From assembly GCA_021325235.1 (NCBI GenBank), contig JAJPHN010000007.1, positions 1 through 32,558 of the forward strand: a stretch of DNA of 32,558 nt. The letters are read 5' to 3'. This stretch comes from Terriglobia bacterium. GTDB lineage: Bacteria > Acidobacteriota > Terriglobia > Bryobacterales > Bryobacteraceae. A program made the translations under genes and the position numbers. Under the pieces are notes generated by a model. That model was not told the origin of the DNA and did no database searches. It worked only from the letters and a program-made list of their open reading frames with translations. The stretch's first letter is position 1. Each line of letters opens with the position of its first letter. Shown in pieces: positions 1 through 11,415 of this stretch.

Positions 1-35
1 AGATTGGCTCGGTCGTACGGAGAGGAACGATACAT
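1..35 (-). CDS. rpoC: DNA-directed RNA polymerase subunit beta' (5' end only)
   Basis: The reverse strand starts at an ATG and reads MYRSSPYDRAN before leaving the window. An AAGGA ribosome-binding site lies a few bases upstream. This peptide matches the beginning of acidobacterial RpoC proteins as I remember them, and the position directly after rpoB is where rpoC sits in nearly all bacteria. The product is the beta' subunit, which carries the catalytic magnesium site of RNA polymerase, but none of its diagnostic motifs is inside the window. The spacer from the rpoB stop is 92 bp without a visible terminator, so co-transcription with rpoB is expected. Confidence 0.85.
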   Translation of the reverse strand, partial: MYRSSPYDRAN

Positions 36-127
36 GAATTGTCCTTGTTTCAATCCAGATGCCAAAATTTATCTGCTGCGAGCGGAACGCGAGGCATCAA
101 TCACGCGTCCCGCTCGCTTGCCATTTT

Positions 128-4432
<4,305 letters not shown>

Positions 4433-4465
4433 CTAAACCTGTCCTTTTAGGAAACCAATGACACC

Positions 4466-4482
4466 GCTCGTTTCAATCGAGC
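4466..4482 (-). promoter_or_regulatory. Small hairpin ahead of rpoB
   Basis: The transcript can form GCTCG-ATTGAAA-CGAGC, a five-pair stem with a seven-base loop. It lies about 20 bases upstream of the AGGACAGG ribosome-binding site of rpoB. It could be a processing site or affect translation start. No homologue is recognised, and chance formation is possible in GC-rich DNA. Confidence 0.3.
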
Positions 4483-4726
4483 ACATTATCGGAAAACACA
4501 CACGCCGCCAGCGCACCAGGACGCCGCGGCACACAAATTCGAATCCGCTACGGGAGAAAACTTCGTTTGAAAGACTCCGGCGAGAAGAAACTCGGGCAAG
4601 ACGAACAATACTTTGGGATGGGATACACCTCGGCACGCCTCTATTCCGCGCGCTCCGGCGACCCCGGATGTAATGTTTAAGCGTTTACGCAATCTAAGGA
4701 AAGAACCCGTCCGCTTCGGAAACCAG

Positions 4727-4755
4727 CAATAAAAACCCGGGCACGGCAAAGCCCG
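4727..4755 (-). terminator. Terminator-like hairpin / possible attenuator between rplL and rpoB
   Basis: On the minus strand CGGGC-TTTGCCGT-GCCCG is followed by GG and then TTTTTATT, which is a short GC stem with a U-rich tail. It lies about 200 bp after the rplL stop and about 295 bp before rpoB, inside the operon. Since no strong downstream promoter is visible, partial termination is the simplest role. The five-pair stem is short, so read-through would be considerable. Confidence 0.5.
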
Positions 4756-4950
4756 CCGCCTTCTGCCAAGGCCGCGGGAGAATTTCTAAACAGCTAAGTT
4801 CTTCAATGGTTTGATGCTGGACCGTCCCGGAACGACGCCTTTCTTATCCTAACACGATTTTAACCGGCCGCAGCACGCGACAGGCCAAACCATCTCGACA
4901 ACTCGCAGGCTTGCGGGCCAGCGGCTGAGGCCGGCCCACGCCCAACATGC

Positions 4951-5337
4951 TTACTTGACTTCGACGGTCGCGCCCGCATCGACGAATTTCTTCTTGATCG
5001 TCTCCGCTTCTTCCTTGCTGACGCCTTCCTTGACGGGCTTCGGCGCACCGTCCACCAGATCCTTGGCTTCCTTCAGGCCGAGGCTGGTGACTTCGCGCAC
5101 CGCTTTGATCACATTGATCTTGTTGGCGCCGGCGCTGGTCAGAATCACGGTGAATTCCGTCTTCTCCTCCGCCGCCGGGGCTGCTGCGCCACCGCCGCCA
5201 GCCGCCGGAGCCGCCACCGCCACCGATGCCGCCGCCGCCGACACGCCGAGCTTCTCTTCGAGCAACTTCACCAGCTGCGACGCCTCGAGCAGCGTCAAGC
5301 CTTGAATCTGTTCTGCAATTGCGTTAATATCCGCCAT
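4951..5337 (-). CDS. rplL: 50S ribosomal protein L7/L12
   Basis: This is the L7/L12 stalk protein, 128 residues, the usual length. The N-terminal dimerisation helices (about residues 1-33) are followed by an Ala/Gly/Pro-rich hinge (about 34-57) and the globular C-terminal domain that contacts translation GTPases. That domain contains [23 protein letters not shown] in two consecutive stretches and ends GATVEVK. The ATG has the purine-rich AGGGAAGAGAG directly upstream. It follows rplJ by about 100 bp, and L10 anchors the L7/L12 dimers on the ribosome, so the pairing fits a complex. The hinge is Ala-rich and GC-rich, which explains the repetitive DNA there. Confidence 0.97.
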   Translation of the reverse strand: MADINAIAEQIQGLTLLEASQLVKLLEEKLGVSAAAASVAVAAPAAGGGGAAAPAAEEKTEFTVILTSAGANKINVIKAVREVTSLGLKEAKDLVDGAPKPVKEGVSKEEAETIKKKFVDAGATVEVK

Positions 5338-5438
5338 TTCTCTCTTCCCTGTCCTCTTCTTTTGAAGTCTTCGCCTCGCTGATAAGGCGCGGGCTCATCG
5401 CCCAAAATCTTTCCCAGCCGGATCGCGCCGTCACGCGC

Positions 5439-5966
5439 CTACTGTTGGAACTTGTTCTCCTTGGCTGCCTGATCGAGCACGACAGCCAGATTGCGGCCCA
5501 CCCCGTTGATCGACGTGACCAGGCGCGTGGCCGTGGCATTGATCAAATAGAGCAGCTTCGCGTAGATCTCTTCTTTTGGCGGCATTGCGGCCAGATCGTT
5601 GATCGCTTTGATATCGATCACGCGGCCTTCCACCATGCCCGCCTTGAACGTGAACGCCGCGTTGTCCTTGGCGTACCTGGTCAGCACCTTGGCCAGCGCC
5701 ACCGGATCCTTCTGCGTGTAGACCAGCGACGTCATGCCCCTGAGGTCGCCCAGCAGATCGTTGGCCGGCGTGCCCTCGGCTGCTTTCGCCGCCAGATTAT
5801 TCTTCACCACGCGATAATTGCCACCCGCCTCGCGGATCGTCTTGCGCAGCTCGAAATCCTGCTTCACCGTCATCTTCTCGTAGCCGGCGACGAAGATATT
5901 CGGGTTCTCGGCGATTTCCTTCTTGAGCGCCTCGAGATCTTTTTCTTTTTCGTTCTTGTCCTTCAT
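5439..5966 (-). CDS. rplJ: 50S ribosomal protein L10
   Basis: This encodes the stalk base protein L10, 175 residues, normal for the family. The N-terminal rRNA-binding domain includes FVAGYEKMTVKQDFELRKTI and YRVVKNNLAAKAAEGTP, and the C-terminal helix for L7/L12 binding covers the last 30 or so residues (AVVLDQAAKENKFQQ). The start ATG has GAGGAG five bases upstream. It follows rplA after 19 bp and precedes rplL, so all three are one transcription unit. In many bacteria the L10-L7/L12 complex represses its own mRNA. I did not find a clear L10 site, but there are only 19 bp between rplA and rplJ. Confidence 0.97.
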   Translation of the reverse strand: MKDKNEKEKDLEALKKEIAENPNIFVAGYEKMTVKQDFELRKTIREAGGNYRVVKNNLAAKAAEGTPANDLLGDLRGMTSLVYTQKDPVALAKVLTRYAKDNAAFTFKAGMVEGRVIDIKAINDLAAMPPKEEIYAKLLYLINATATRLVTSINGVGRNLAVVLDQAAKENKFQQ

Positions 5967-5985
5967 GTCGTCTCCTCGAGCGCAG

Positions 5986-6693
5986 TTAAGCCGTTTTCGC
6001 GTTGAAGGGCGTCACGTCGAGCGGCACGCCCGGGCTCATCGTCGAGCACAACGTCGCGCTCTTGACATACTTACCCTTCGCCGCCGCCGGTTTCGCGCGC
6101 AGTACCGCCTGAATCAGGCTGTTGGCATTGTCGAGCAGTTTGCCGGTCTCGAAGCTCACTTTGCCCACCGGTGCATGGATCACGCCCGTCTTGTCCACGC
6201 GGAATTCCACCTTACCGGCTTTGATCTCGTTCACCGCATTGCGGATATCGGTCGTGACCGTTCCCGTTTTCGGGTTCGGCATCAATCCGCGCGGGCCGAG
6301 CACCTTACCCAAACGTCCGACCGAGCGCATCATGTCCGGCGTCGAGATCACCGCGTCGTAATCGATCCAGTTTTCGCTCTGAATCTTGTTGACCATGTCC
6401 TCGCCGCCCACAAAATCGGCGCCCGCTTCCTCGGCTTCCCGCAGCTTGTCGCCGGAAGCGATCACCAGCACCTTCTTCGATTTGCCCAGACCGTTCGGCA
6501 GCACCACGGTGCCGCGCACCATCTGGTCGGCATGCTTCGGATCGACGCCGAGCCGCAGATGCACCTCAACCGTCTCGTCAAATTTTGAAAATTTGATCTT
6601 TTGAACTAAACTGACCGCTTCTGCCAACTGGTAGGGCTTCGCTTCTACCTGCTTGGCCGCGGCTTCGTACTTCTTGCCCGGCTTCTGACTCAT
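5986..6693 (-). CDS. rplA: 50S ribosomal protein L1
   Basis: This is L1, the protein of the ribosomal L1 stalk, 235 residues and full length. Typical segments are [21 protein letters not shown] (in overlapping parts), [40 protein letters not shown] and [12 protein letters not shown]. The ATG is preceded by GGACCAGTCACATT, a weak ribosome-binding site, which fits a gene controlled at translation. It is the first gene of the rplA-rplJ-rplL-rpoB-rpoC unit here. rplK, nusG and secE, which normally lie directly upstream, are absent. Upstream there is instead a promoter, a leader of about 150 bases and an unrelated secreted-protein gene. Confidence 0.97.
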   Translation of the reverse strand: MSQKPGKKYEAAAKQVEAKPYQLAEAVSLVQKIKFSKFDETVEVHLRLGVDPKHADQMVRGTVVLPNGLGKSKKVLVIASGDKLREAEEAGADFVGGEDMVNKIQSENWIDYDAVISTPDMMRSVGRLGKVLGPRGLMPNPKTGTVTTDIRNAVNEIKAGKVEFRVDKTGVIHAPVGKVSFETGKLLDNANSLIQAVLRAKPAAAKGKYVKSATLCSTMSPGVPLDVTPFNAKTA

Positions 6694-6716
6694 AATGTGA
6701 CTGGTCCAAACGGCTC

Positions 6717-6754
6717 AGGCGGGCATCCCAACAGACGCGCGCACACCCTCGCCT
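6717..6754 (-). promoter_or_regulatory. Bulged stem in the rplA leader, possible L1 operator
   Basis: In the leader RNA, AGGC-GA-GGG (6754-6746) can pair with CCC-GCCT (6723-6717), giving four pairs, a two-base GA bulge and three more pairs. The 5' side sits in TGGGAGGC, similar to the L1-stalk rRNA as I remember it. L1 represses its own operon in many bacteria by binding such an asymmetric stem. The match is by eye, the base of the stem is about 23 bases before the rplA ATG, and GC-rich leaders fold easily by chance. Confidence 0.3.
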
Positions 6755-6846
6755 CCCAAGTGTGGTTGGAAACTTTTTTAGCTTAGCACAGATTTGACCA
6801 AACGCAAGCGAGCCGGGAGCGCTCGGAACCGATGATGGTTCGCTTA

Positions 6847-6876
6847 TTTACACTCCCGGCCCTGATCGAGTGTCAA
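6847..6876 (-). promoter_or_regulatory. Sigma-70-type promoter for rplA-rplJ-rplL-rpoB
   Basis: A perfect TTGACA -35 box (6871-6876) is followed after 18 bp by TGTAAA (6847-6852; four of six consensus bases). The expected transcript start is near 6840, giving a leader of about 145 bases to rplA. It sits just after the stop codon of the upstream secreted-protein gene, where a ribosomal operon promoter would be placed. Confidence 0.65.
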
Positions 6877-6888
6877 CGGATAGGGCTA

Positions 6889-7476
6889 CTATCCGAGGTA
6901 CATGACGTGTACATAGACGCCCAATCGCGTGTTGTAGGCGAGATACCAGCCCGGATCGTCCGGATCCTCATAAATCACGATGGGATCGGCACCCCAGTTC
7001 CAATCGGCGCAGTAAGCCACGTCGATGGGTGCCACGCTCCAGTACCAGCCGTTAAACCAGAACCGTCCCGGGCCGCCGCCAGCCAGATGCCAGACATGCC
7101 CCGGGCCAAAACCGCCGTTCCAACGCCCGTGTTCCCAGGGATGGTCCAGGTGCAGTCTCGGATCGTGGGCCTCATGGCCCACCCAGCGGCCATCGCGAGC
7201 ATCGACGTGGGGCGCATTCGGGTGGCCGGGCTGATCGCGGAAATCCCGACGGTCCTCGCGTGGAGCGGCTGCCGGATGTGCCTCGCGTGGGGCGGCTTCG
7301 TGACGCGGCTCGGGACCGTGCGCCGGTACATAGCCGTGGCCCACGCCCTCATGCCCGCCGCCATGCTCCTCATGCTGCCCATAGGCAGAGCCGGTGGCCA
7401 AAAACAATGCAACAGCCGGCGTCAGCAGGAAAAAAGAAGCCTTCTTCTGTATGTTTCTTGCCAGTATGTTTTTCAT
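6889..7476 (-). CDS. Secreted His/Gly/Trp-rich protein of unknown function
   Basis: I do not recognise a family. From the chosen ATG the product is 195 residues. GGAGGT lies eight bases upstream, and a nine-codon longer frame has no such site. A TATATA box at 7505-7510 would start the transcript about 20 bases before the ATG, though no good -35 is seen. The N-terminus is a signal peptide: basic residues, then [19 protein letters not shown], cut before about QHEEH. The mature part begins with a low-complexity stretch rich in His, Gly, Pro, Glu and Arg, followed by a Trp/Gly/Tyr-rich half ([20 protein letters not shown]). The end, [20 protein letters not shown], resembles short repeats in secreted YXWGXW-like proteins. 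Metal binding by the His-rich part is possible but unproven. A GGATAG/CTATCC hairpin overlaps its stop. Confidence 0.7.
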   Translation of the reverse strand: MKNILARNIQKKASFFLLTPAVALFLATGSAYGQHEEHGGGHEGVGHGYVPAHGPEPRHEAAPREAHPAAAPREDRRDFRDQPGHPNAPHVDARDGRWVGHEAHDPRLHLDHPWEHGRWNGGFGPGHVWHLAGGGPGRFWFNGWYWSVAPIDVAYCADWNWGADPIVIYEDPDDPGWYLAYNTRLGVYVHVMYLG

Positions 7477-7636
7477 TCCGCAGGACCTCCAGTGTGTCCT
7501 CACTTATATAGGCTGCGCGCTGGAGGTGGTTGTTACAGTTCGGCGCTGTAGCTTAATCGGATTTAACAGGGAATCCCGTAACGAGGCCAATCCGGACGAA
7601 CTCGAACAGTTTTTGGGATAGCGGTTCTGAAGCGGC

Positions 7637-8407
7637 TCAACGGATGTTGGAGAACGACAACGGGCTGAGGATCAGATTGTTGATATTTTCGACAATCTCC
7701 GCATCGCTCAAACCGGGCTCGTGGCTCAGCTTCTTCCAGGCTGGATCACTGCCGAACGCGCCCCACAGCTTGTCACGCGCGGCGAGATCGTCGTAGCTGA
7801 GCATGTACATGAGATTCGGCTGCGCGGCGCCGGCGATGGTTTCACCAAAGAAGACAGGCCGGAAGCCGAGACGTTTGAAGATCCCGGCTTCGGAGTCGTT
7901 GAACATTTTCACTTTGCGCGCCAGGGTACGAAATGACTGCGACTCGTAGCAGCGCAGCTCAAAGATGCGCGGTTTGTCGGCTTTGCTGATGTCGGGCTGC
8001 GGCATCACTTCAAAGCTGCGCAGCAGACTGGAGTCGACCCGCACGAAGGGCACGCCCGTACCCTGATCGAGCGATTCGAGAGAGCGCGCGTGCTCCGCGT
8101 CGCTCCTGAGCTTTTCGCCGGCCTGCTCGAAGGCGGCAAGCGACGCGAACTGCGCAACGGTCACATACATCGGACTGCCGGGCCCGATCACGATGCCAAA
8201 AGCTCCGGCGAGCGTGGCTCCGGCGCGCTCCAGGGCGGGCGCGAAGCCGTGCTCGAGGTACTCGCCCACACGCTTCGGCTGATTTTCGGCAGTGTTATGC
8301 ATGCGCCAAAAGCGGATTTCGAGATAGCTCGGCGCGCTTGCAGATGGCTGCGCATTCATGAGCAGCGGCGCTCCCAGCCCGGCCAGCAGGATTTCACGGC
8401 GATGCAT
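7637..8407 (-). CDS. Exported NIPSNAP-family protein
   Basis: The product has 256 residues and two NIPSNAP-type ferredoxin-like halves. One begins at YLEIRFWRMHNTAENQPKRV and the other at IFELRCYESQSFRTLARKV; the latter includes the typical PVFFGETIAG and DDLAARDKLWGAF. NIPSNAP proteins are small dimeric alpha-beta barrels whose biochemical role in bacteria is largely unknown. The N-terminus MHRREILLAGLGAPLLMNAQ looks like an export signal, with RR before a hydrophobic run as in short Tat signals, so a cell-envelope location is likely. The gene starts 3 bp after the stop of the HPF-like gene, so the two probably share a transcript, although no functional link is evident. Confidence 0.82.
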   Translation of the reverse strand: MHRREILLAGLGAPLLMNAQPSASAPSYLEIRFWRMHNTAENQPKRVGEYLEHGFAPALERAGATLAGAFGIVIGPGSPMYVTVAQFASLAAFEQAGEKLRSDAEHARSLESLDQGTGVPFVRVDSSLLRSFEVMPQPDISKADKPRIFELRCYESQSFRTLARKVKMFNDSEAGIFKRLGFRPVFFGETIAGAAQPNLMYMLSYDDLAARDKLWGAFGSDPAWKKLSHEPGLSDAEIVENINNLILSPLSFSNIR

Positions 8408-8410
8408 CGG

Positions 8411-8929
8411 CTACCGTCCGCGCCGCGCCGGCTGCGCTTTTCGCCGCTGCTGATAAATCTGCTTCTTCTTTGGGCCGCGCGCGCTGAGGGAATCTCGCTT
8501 CTTTGCGCCGGCTTTCGTGGCGGGCCGCTTAGCGGTTTTCTCAGCGCGGGAGGATGTCGGGGCTGGAGCCGCTGCGGCTGTTCGTTTCGCCGGGCGCGCC
8601 GGGCTGCGCTTCAAAGCTGTTTCGGCTTTGCCGAATCGTGTAGAAAAGAGACGCTTGAGCTTATTCACGGCGCCGCGCAAAGCTGCCTGTGCTTCGTTGG
8701 CGTCGTTCGAGACAACGACGGGCTTTTCGCCTGCCGGGCGTGCCTCGATGAAACAGCGCTTGTCCGGGAAGCCGCGCTTGGACGGGCTGTTTACGTCGCT
8801 CAAGTGCACTTCGACGCGGGTGATGCGCGCTGCAAAGCGGATGAGGGAGGATTGAATCTGCTGCCTGGCCTCGTCCGCGAACGTCGCATCGGCTCCGACC
8901 TGCTTGTCGCTGTTGATCTGAATCTTCAT
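8411..8929 (-). CDS. RaiA/HPF-like ribosome-associated protein with basic tail
   Basis: The first 95 or so residues fit the RaiA/HPF (sigma-54 modulation) fold: MKIQINSDKQVGADATFADE, then RVEVHLSDVNSPSKRG, the family's charged CFIEARPAGEKPVVVSND, and a last helix AALRGAVNKLKRLFSTR. Such proteins bind the 30S decoding region and silence ribosomes in stationary phase. The rest, about residues 100-172, is a low-complexity tail rich in Lys, Arg, Ala and Pro, unlike the dimerisation domain of long HPF. The tail could bind RNA. No strong ribosome-binding site precedes the ATG. It is followed at 3 bp by the NIPSNAP gene and lies 83 bp after the ABC permease gene. The family call is by motif and could be wrong in detail. 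Confidence 0.75.
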   Translation of the reverse strand: MKIQINSDKQVGADATFADEARQQIQSSLIRFAARITRVEVHLSDVNSPSKRGFPDKRCFIEARPAGEKPVVVSNDANEAQAALRGAVNKLKRLFSTRFGKAETALKRSPARPAKRTAAAAPAPTSSRAEKTAKRPATKAGAKKRDSLSARGPKKKQIYQQRRKAQPARRGR

Positions 8930-9012
8930 CTCGAAACGAACATATCAGACGGGCTCGCGACGGGTGAGATCAACGGGAAACGGCTCCAACGGCTTCAGCG
9001 CCGGGTGTAGGG

Positions 9013-10614
9013 TCAGCCCAGGCTCATGGGCGATCCGCTTCGCGAGAGCGTCTGGACGATCTCTTCGCGGCGTCTCATGCCTCGTTCAATAGCCGATTGC
9101 AAGCCCAGCCGATAAACGAAGAGCCCGATCATCAGCTCAAAGATCAGGACTCCGAATAAAGCCCAGTCGCTGGCAAACGCATAACGCGCCAAGAACGCGA
9201 AGCCGACCAGCGCAAAGAGTCCGAGGCTGCAACCGAAAAGCCAGATCTGCATTTTGGCACCGGCCTGTTTCTTGAAGGTCTGTTTGGGATCGAGCGGGCG
9301 CGGCATGGCGAGTGAGGTGTAGTTTCCGGCGATCAACAGAAAGACTGTGACGACGCTCGAGGCGAGTAGTCCGGAGACAATGCTGGTCCTGGTGATCGGC
9401 ACGCGCGCAATGGCGGAGACGCAGATGATGATCGTGCTCTGCAGCGCGACAAAGAAAATCGCGCTGAGATTTTTGGCTTTGAGGACCGTGCTGAGTTCAA
9501 TTGGAGTGACGAAATAGGCTTGCGCCGCGCCGCGATCGAAACCGAGCGCATTCAGCAGAAGAGCATCACTGAGCAACAGGAGACCGTAGAGATTCACGAC
9601 GGGCAAGAGGTTCTGGCGCATGAAACCAGAGGTTGCATCGTGCCCGTTCAAAGCCGCGGGTACGAATACGACGATGCCCAACAGGCACGACATGCCGAAC
9701 AGGACGCGGAATTTCGGCATGCGCACGAGCGAGCGAAGTTCCTTAGCCACCAGCACGGCAAAAGGATCGCGCCAGAGCCGGGAGGGCCAATCTGCCCAGC
9801 TCGACTCGCGCGCATTCGGGCCAATTTTCGTGGCACCCGGCTGGAAGCTATCGTCGGCTTTGAGGCTACGGGTGAAGATCCAGCGCGCCAGCACAAAGGC
9901 CGCAACACACCAGAGCACGAGCAGAGCGAGATCCACCAGCGTCCCGTGCGCCAGGCTCAGCGCAGCCGTTTCTTTCCAGGGCGTGAAGCGGAAGCGCGCG
10001 GCGGTCATCAGATGCGGCAGCATACGACGCCCCAGACCGGTACGCAGAAGCAGTTGCGGCAGAATGGCGACGCTGATCACCACGATTGCGAAGAGCTCGC
10101 GGAAACGATTGCGCTCGAAGGAGTGCAGAATGAGATCGCGAATGGCCAGCTGCAGGAATAAGTTCAGCGGGATAAACAGCAGAAGCGTAAAAGGGGACCA
10201 GGCCGGCACATGAGAATGGCGGAAAAGCCCGATTGCCACGCCCGCTAGCACGATCAGCATCTCGGGGGCACTCGTTATGCGAAGAATGGTTTCGAGACCG
10301 AAGAGCGCGTCCTCGCGGATCGGGTAGATCTGGAGTTTGTTTAATTCGAGCGACCATCCGGCGCTCATCGTGAAGAGCGGAATGATCTGCCAGAAGAGGA
10401 AGATCACCAATAAGCCAACCGGGAGATTTTTTGCCAGTTCGGGGATGCCGGTCTTCGGGATCGTGATCGCCACAAACACTGCTCCGGCGGCGTAGAGGCC
10501 GTACCAGAGAGCAAGCGCGAACCAGGAGAAGACGGTGCCGGCAGTGGTTCGCGGCAAATGATTCCGCGTGATGCGGAATTGCGCCCAGGCTAGGGCCCAA
10601 ATCTGCTGCCACAT
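9013..10614 (-). CDS. ABC transporter permease (ABC-2-like exporter)
   Basis: The product has 533 residues with about ten or more hydrophobic segments spread over its length, for example TVFSWFALALWYGLYAAGAV near the start and WALFGVLIFELMIGLFVYRL near the end. A cytosolic basic stretch (about residues 255-300) contains WADWPSRLWRDPFAVLVAKE, as seen in permeases of ABC-2-type exporters where an ELR segment contacts the ATPase. The start ATG lies 3 bp after the stop of the ATPase gene, so the two form one transporter. The upstream TolC-type gene suggests an export route. The substrate cannot be told. An MWQQIWALAWAQFRITRNHL N-terminus with two basic patches fits an inside-facing start. Confidence 0.85.
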   Translation of the reverse strand: MWQQIWALAWAQFRITRNHLPRTTAGTVFSWFALALWYGLYAAGAVFVAITIPKTGIPELAKNLPVGLLVIFLFWQIIPLFTMSAGWSLELNKLQIYPIREDALFGLETILRITSAPEMLIVLAGVAIGLFRHSHVPAWSPFTLLLFIPLNLFLQLAIRDLILHSFERNRFRELFAIVVISVAILPQLLLRTGLGRRMLPHLMTAARFRFTPWKETAALSLAHGTLVDLALLVLWCVAAFVLARWIFTRSLKADDSFQPGATKIGPNARESSWADWPSRLWRDPFAVLVAKELRSLVRMPKFRVLFGMSCLLGIVVFVPAALNGHDATSGFMRQNLLPVVNLYGLLLLSDALLLNALGFDRGAAQAYFVTPIELSTVLKAKNLSAIFFVALQSTIIICVSAIARVPITRTSIVSGLLASSVVTVFLLIAGNYTSLAMPRPLDPKQTFKKQAGAKMQIWLFGCSLGLFALVGFAFLARYAFASDWALFGVLIFELMIGLFVYRLGLQSAIERGMRRREEIVQTLSRSGSPMSLG

Positions 10615-10617
10615 GGC

Positions 10618-11415
10618 TTACAACCAATCGAGCGAGCCGCTGTATCGCTCGGCGTGCACCAGATCGACGAAAATATCTTCGAGGCTGGTGGCATCAGCCG
10701 CGGCTTGCCTCCGGAGCTCTTGCATGGTGCCCTGCGCAACGATTTTTCCACGGCTGATGATGGCGACTTCGGTGCACAGTCTCTCGACGACTTCGAGCAC
10801 GTGGGAGGTGAGAAACACGGTGGCGCCGTGGCGCACCTGATCGAGAAGAATATCCTTCATCAGACGCGCGCCGACGGCATCGACGCCTTCGAACGGCTCG
10901 TCCATTAAGAACAGGCGCGGCTTGTGGATGAGCGCGGCGGCCATGGCCACACGTTTGCGCATACCCTTGGAATATTCGCCGATCAGCTTGCGCGGATTCT
11001 CCTGGAGCTCAAACAACGCAAGAAGCTCGCGGGCGCGCTCTTTTGCGAGCGGACGCGGCAAGCCATAGAGCCGGCCGATCAGTTCCAGATATTCGGCGCC
11101 CGTCAGATAATCAAACAGCAAGGAATCGTCCGGCACGAGGCCGATCACGCGGCGGATCGCAAGCGAGTCCTGGGGCAGCTTCATGCCGAGAATGCGAATT
11201 TCGCCACTATCGGGCTGCGCAAGTCCCATCAGCATTTTGATGGTGGTCGTTTTGCCGGCGCCGTTAGGACCGAGGAAACCGTAGAATGAGCCCTGCGGGA
11301 CGGTGATCGTCAGCCCGTCGACCGCGTGTACGCCGTTATAGATCTTATGCAGATCGACAACTTCAATCGCGGCGACTTGTTGGCCGTTGCTGCTGGGATC
11401 AGGGACGGTCACCAT
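10618..11415 (-). CDS. ABC transporter ATP-binding protein
   Basis: This is a 265-residue nucleotide-binding subunit. Walker A is GPNGAGKTTT, the Q-loop region follows, the signature is YSKGMRKRV (a LSGGQ variant common in ABC-2 exporters), Walker B is LFLMDEPF, and the switch His is in FLTSHVLE. I chose the ATG at 11415, with GAGGGAG upstream; a start eight codons earlier is also open. The coding region overlaps the 3' end of the TolC-type gene by 17 bp and ends 3 bp before the permease, so the three genes are one operon. It powers the adjacent permease at the inner membrane. A short C-terminal extension (residues about 240-265) carries no recognised domain. Confidence 0.92.
   Translation of the reverse strand: MVTVPDPSSNGQQVAAIEVVDLHKIYNGVHAVDGLTITVPQGSFYGFLGPNGAGKTTTIKMLMGLAQPDSGEIRILGMKLPQDSLAIRRVIGLVPDDSLLFDYLTGAEYLELIGRLYGLPRPLAKERARELLALFELQENPRKLIGEYSKGMRKRVAMAAALIHKPRLFLMDEPFEGVDAVGARLMKDILLDQVRHGATVFLTSHVLEVVERLCTEVAIISRGKIVAQGTMQELRRQAAADATSLEDIFVDLVHAERYSGSLDWL

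Larger units (their letters stand above)
4433..4950 (-). other. Long rplL-rpoB spacer without a gene
   Basis: About 518 bp separate rplL from rpoB, and I find no convincing gene. The short frames here lack ribosome-binding sites and family motifs. In transcription order the spacer contains a terminator-like hairpin (4727-4755) and then a second hairpin (4466-4482) shortly before the rpoB ribosome-binding site. I did not find a strong promoter between the hairpin and rpoB, although a GATAAT box lies at about 4486-4491 without a good -35. The layout resembles the attenuated rplL-rpoB spacer known from Escherichia coli. That function is inferred here. Confidence 0.6.

Noticed and set aside
4530-4560. 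TTCGAATCC at about 4538-4546 resembles a tRNA T-loop.
   Set aside because: The flanking bases do not form the T stem and no acceptor, D or anticodon arm can be built around it.
5445-6588. Plus-strand frames opposite rplJ and rplA (5445-6005, 5923-6588).
   Set aside because: These are shadows of conserved ribosomal protein genes.
6832-7551. A 239-residue plus-strand frame opposite the secreted His/Trp-rich gene.
   Set aside because: It has no recognisable domain or start signal; the minus-strand gene has a signal peptide and a clear ribosome-binding site.
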